From: Brachionus koreanus
Taxonomy: Eukaryota; Rotifera; Eurotatoria; Ploima; Brachionidae
Direction: 5' to 3'
Assembly: GCA_016987375.1 (NCBI GenBank)
Contig: PJRA01000048.1
Location: 2,046,375 to 2,094,609, forward strand
Length of the DNA: 48,235 bases
The notes below the pieces were generated by a model, which worked only from the letters and a program-made list of their open reading frames with translations, did not search any database and was not told the origin of the DNA. A program made the translations under genes and the position numbers. Of the stretch, positions 46,961 to 48,235 are shown one piece after another. Position 1 is the first letter of the stretch. Every line of letters starts with the position of its first letter.

Positions 46961-47151
46961 CACTCAAAAACCGGAGGGGTCTTTTGAATCCCTTTTGTAA
47001 CTTCCTTCATTTTTTATAATTTTTTTTTTCAATCATATCTTAAATCAAATTATTTTATATTATAATATATAAAATAATTTTATTTTCATTGAAAAAAAGT
47101 ATAAATAAGATTCAAATAAAAAGATCAAAAAATTCATCCGGTCTTTGAGTG
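46961..47151. mobile_element. TTAA-type MITE, family B copy 2, nested in a LINE
   Basis: A 191-bp element with ends CACTCAAAAACCGGA (left) and CACTCAAAGACCGGA (right, reversed), flanked by TTAA at 46957-46960 and 47152-47155. It is homologous throughout to copy 1. It sits inside the 3' tail of the LINE at 47152-48235. Confidence 0.88.
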
Positions 47152-48235
47152 TTAAATAGTTTTAGGGAATACCCCAGGCAGCTCAGAATGGATCACATTC
47201 TTTCTTATCAGCCTAGCGATTGAGTAAAAAAATACAAAAAAAAAAGATAAATGACTAAGAATTAATTAGTGAAAATAAAAAATTGACTAGTTTTTGGTGA
47301 AAGGAAATAATTGCATATTTATCTTCGGACGTCCTGTAAAAAGGAATTAAACTTTCCAAAAAGTGTATAAAATTTTTGATTCAAATCTGGTGCAATGGAA
47401 AAGTACTCTTTTAAGTCGCTGTTAAATTGCTGATGCTCAATTCATTTGAGAAACCTGTGTAAAATACGTTCGGATCTTGTAGCTAACAGTCGAGCTTTTA
47501 ATGTTGGTGTATTTTGGTTATTCTTGTCTTGATCGGAAAATACTTAATGTGCCTTAATATTTTGATCTGTAGTTTTTGTAGGTCTGAGCCTATAAAAAAT
47601 CGGAATAAAAGAGTAATCGAACTGAGAACGAATAAAGCTTTTGAATACGATCTTGGACAGTTCAATTGAGTTTCTTAGTTTTAAACCCTTTATCCTGCGT
47701 ATTAAATTAATTTTTGACATAACTTTCTCATTTTTGTTTTCCAATAAGTTTTAGAAGCTTAGCTTAGGATCGAATTTAATACCTAGAAAGGCTGGAAACT
47801 GATCTAACGGGACTGGTTGGCTAGTGATGATGAGAATTTTTACTTTGTTTCATAAATTGATCGGTGTCCAGCAGCTGTGAAAACCCTGTGAAAGGTTTTT
47901 CTTGTAATTAAAACAAATCCCCAGTTTCGACAAAAGCAACTTATGAAATACTTAACAACTTAAGGCTCGGTTCAGTGTTTTTTCAATTTCTTTTAGTGAT
48001 TTGTTTGAGTACCAGATGCACAAACCATCTGCAATAAGGGTTGTTTGGACTTTTTTTGGAATAGCTGTAACTATACCGTAAGATTGAAAAAAGAGTTTGA
48101 GACAAACAGCTCCCGTTGAAGTACCAAATTCTTGTGATAGCTTATTGTTAACAAAGACTTTAAATTTTCGGCAAGTCAAAAACTCTTTAATCCACTAGTA
48201 CAAGTACCAATTAATTCCTAACTTTTTAAGTTTGT
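47152..48235 (-). pseudogene. Degenerate LINE reverse transcriptase, runs off the window
   Basis: The minus strand reads KFKVFVNNKLSQEFGTSTGA, then PKKVQTTLIADGLCIWYSNK where active relatives have FADD; both the Phe and the second Asp are changed. Further on, IRRIKGLKLRNSIELSK and FKSFIRSQFDYSFIPIF form the typical C-terminal region. The 3' UTR (CATTCTGAGCTGCC, then TATTCCCT) ends near 47156 and matches pieces at 37.6-37.8 and 46.5 kb. Stops and frameshifts separate the blocks. The 5' part lies beyond the window end. Confidence 0.82.

Overview
The window is eukaryotic: very AT-rich (estimated by eye at 75-80% AT), with spliced animal genes, mostly tiny GT-AG introns (about 43-75 bp), long AT-rich spacers and many small transposon remnants. 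The gene content (LMX1-type LIM-homeobox gene, PRC2 subunit SUZ12, GARP subunit VPS54, N-myristoylated globin, beta-tubulin, trypsins with chymotrypsinogen-like propeptides) indicates a bilaterian invertebrate. AT content and small introns resemble a monogonont rotifer such as Brachionus, but that is an inference.

Layout. 1-2.2 kb: gene-free, with a long inverted repeat (286-630), a MULE-type MITE with a 9-bp target duplication (1112-1481) and a probable LINE relic. 2.27-3.14 kb: trypsin gene, minus strand. 6.35-7.77 kb: beta-tubulin, minus. 9.08-11.29 kb: an intronless SUZ12-like gene, plus, whose protein starts with a pipsqueak helix-turn-helix. 13.91-16.19 kb: a complete but dead pogo-type DNA transposon with terminal repeats and TA target duplication. 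16.46-21.97 kb: VPS54, minus, nine exons, with one 2.6-kb intron holding a LINE insertion and an 877-bp assembly gap. 22.69-27.16 kb: three more trypsin genes in tandem, plus. 27.4 kb: TTAA-type MITE. 30.76-32.35 kb: globin, plus. 33.12-33.95 kb: a novel secreted protein, minus. 34.4-39.1 kb: graveyard of LINE and mariner fragments with a second gap. 40.87-42.60 kb: LMX1-like gene, plus. 43.07-44.21 kb: possible two-exon unknown gene. 45.6-48.2 kb: Tc1-type MITE, TTAA-type MITE nested in a LINE tail, and a degenerate LINE running off the window.

The genes do not form one pathway. The only functional cluster is the trypsin family: three tandem genes plus one inverted copy about 20 kb away, sharing intron position, propeptide design and, in three of four, a TATA box about 45-52 bp before the ATG. 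The 3' halves of two tandem copies share a perfect 104-bp block, suggesting gene conversion.

The most interesting item is the SUZ12-like gene. One uninterrupted reading frame joins a DNA-binding pipsqueak domain to the SUZ12 interaction segment, C2H2 finger and VEFS box. In flies, Pipsqueak is a separate protein implicated in recruiting Polycomb complexes to DNA, so the fusion would put targeting and PRC2 assembly into one polypeptide. Also notable are overlapping RFX X-box motifs between the divergent tubulin and SUZ12-like genes, and a wealth of small terminal-inverted-repeat elements with readable target duplications. Exon boundaries were assigned by eye from reading frame, splice dinucleotides and recalled family conservation; none was checked against transcripts.
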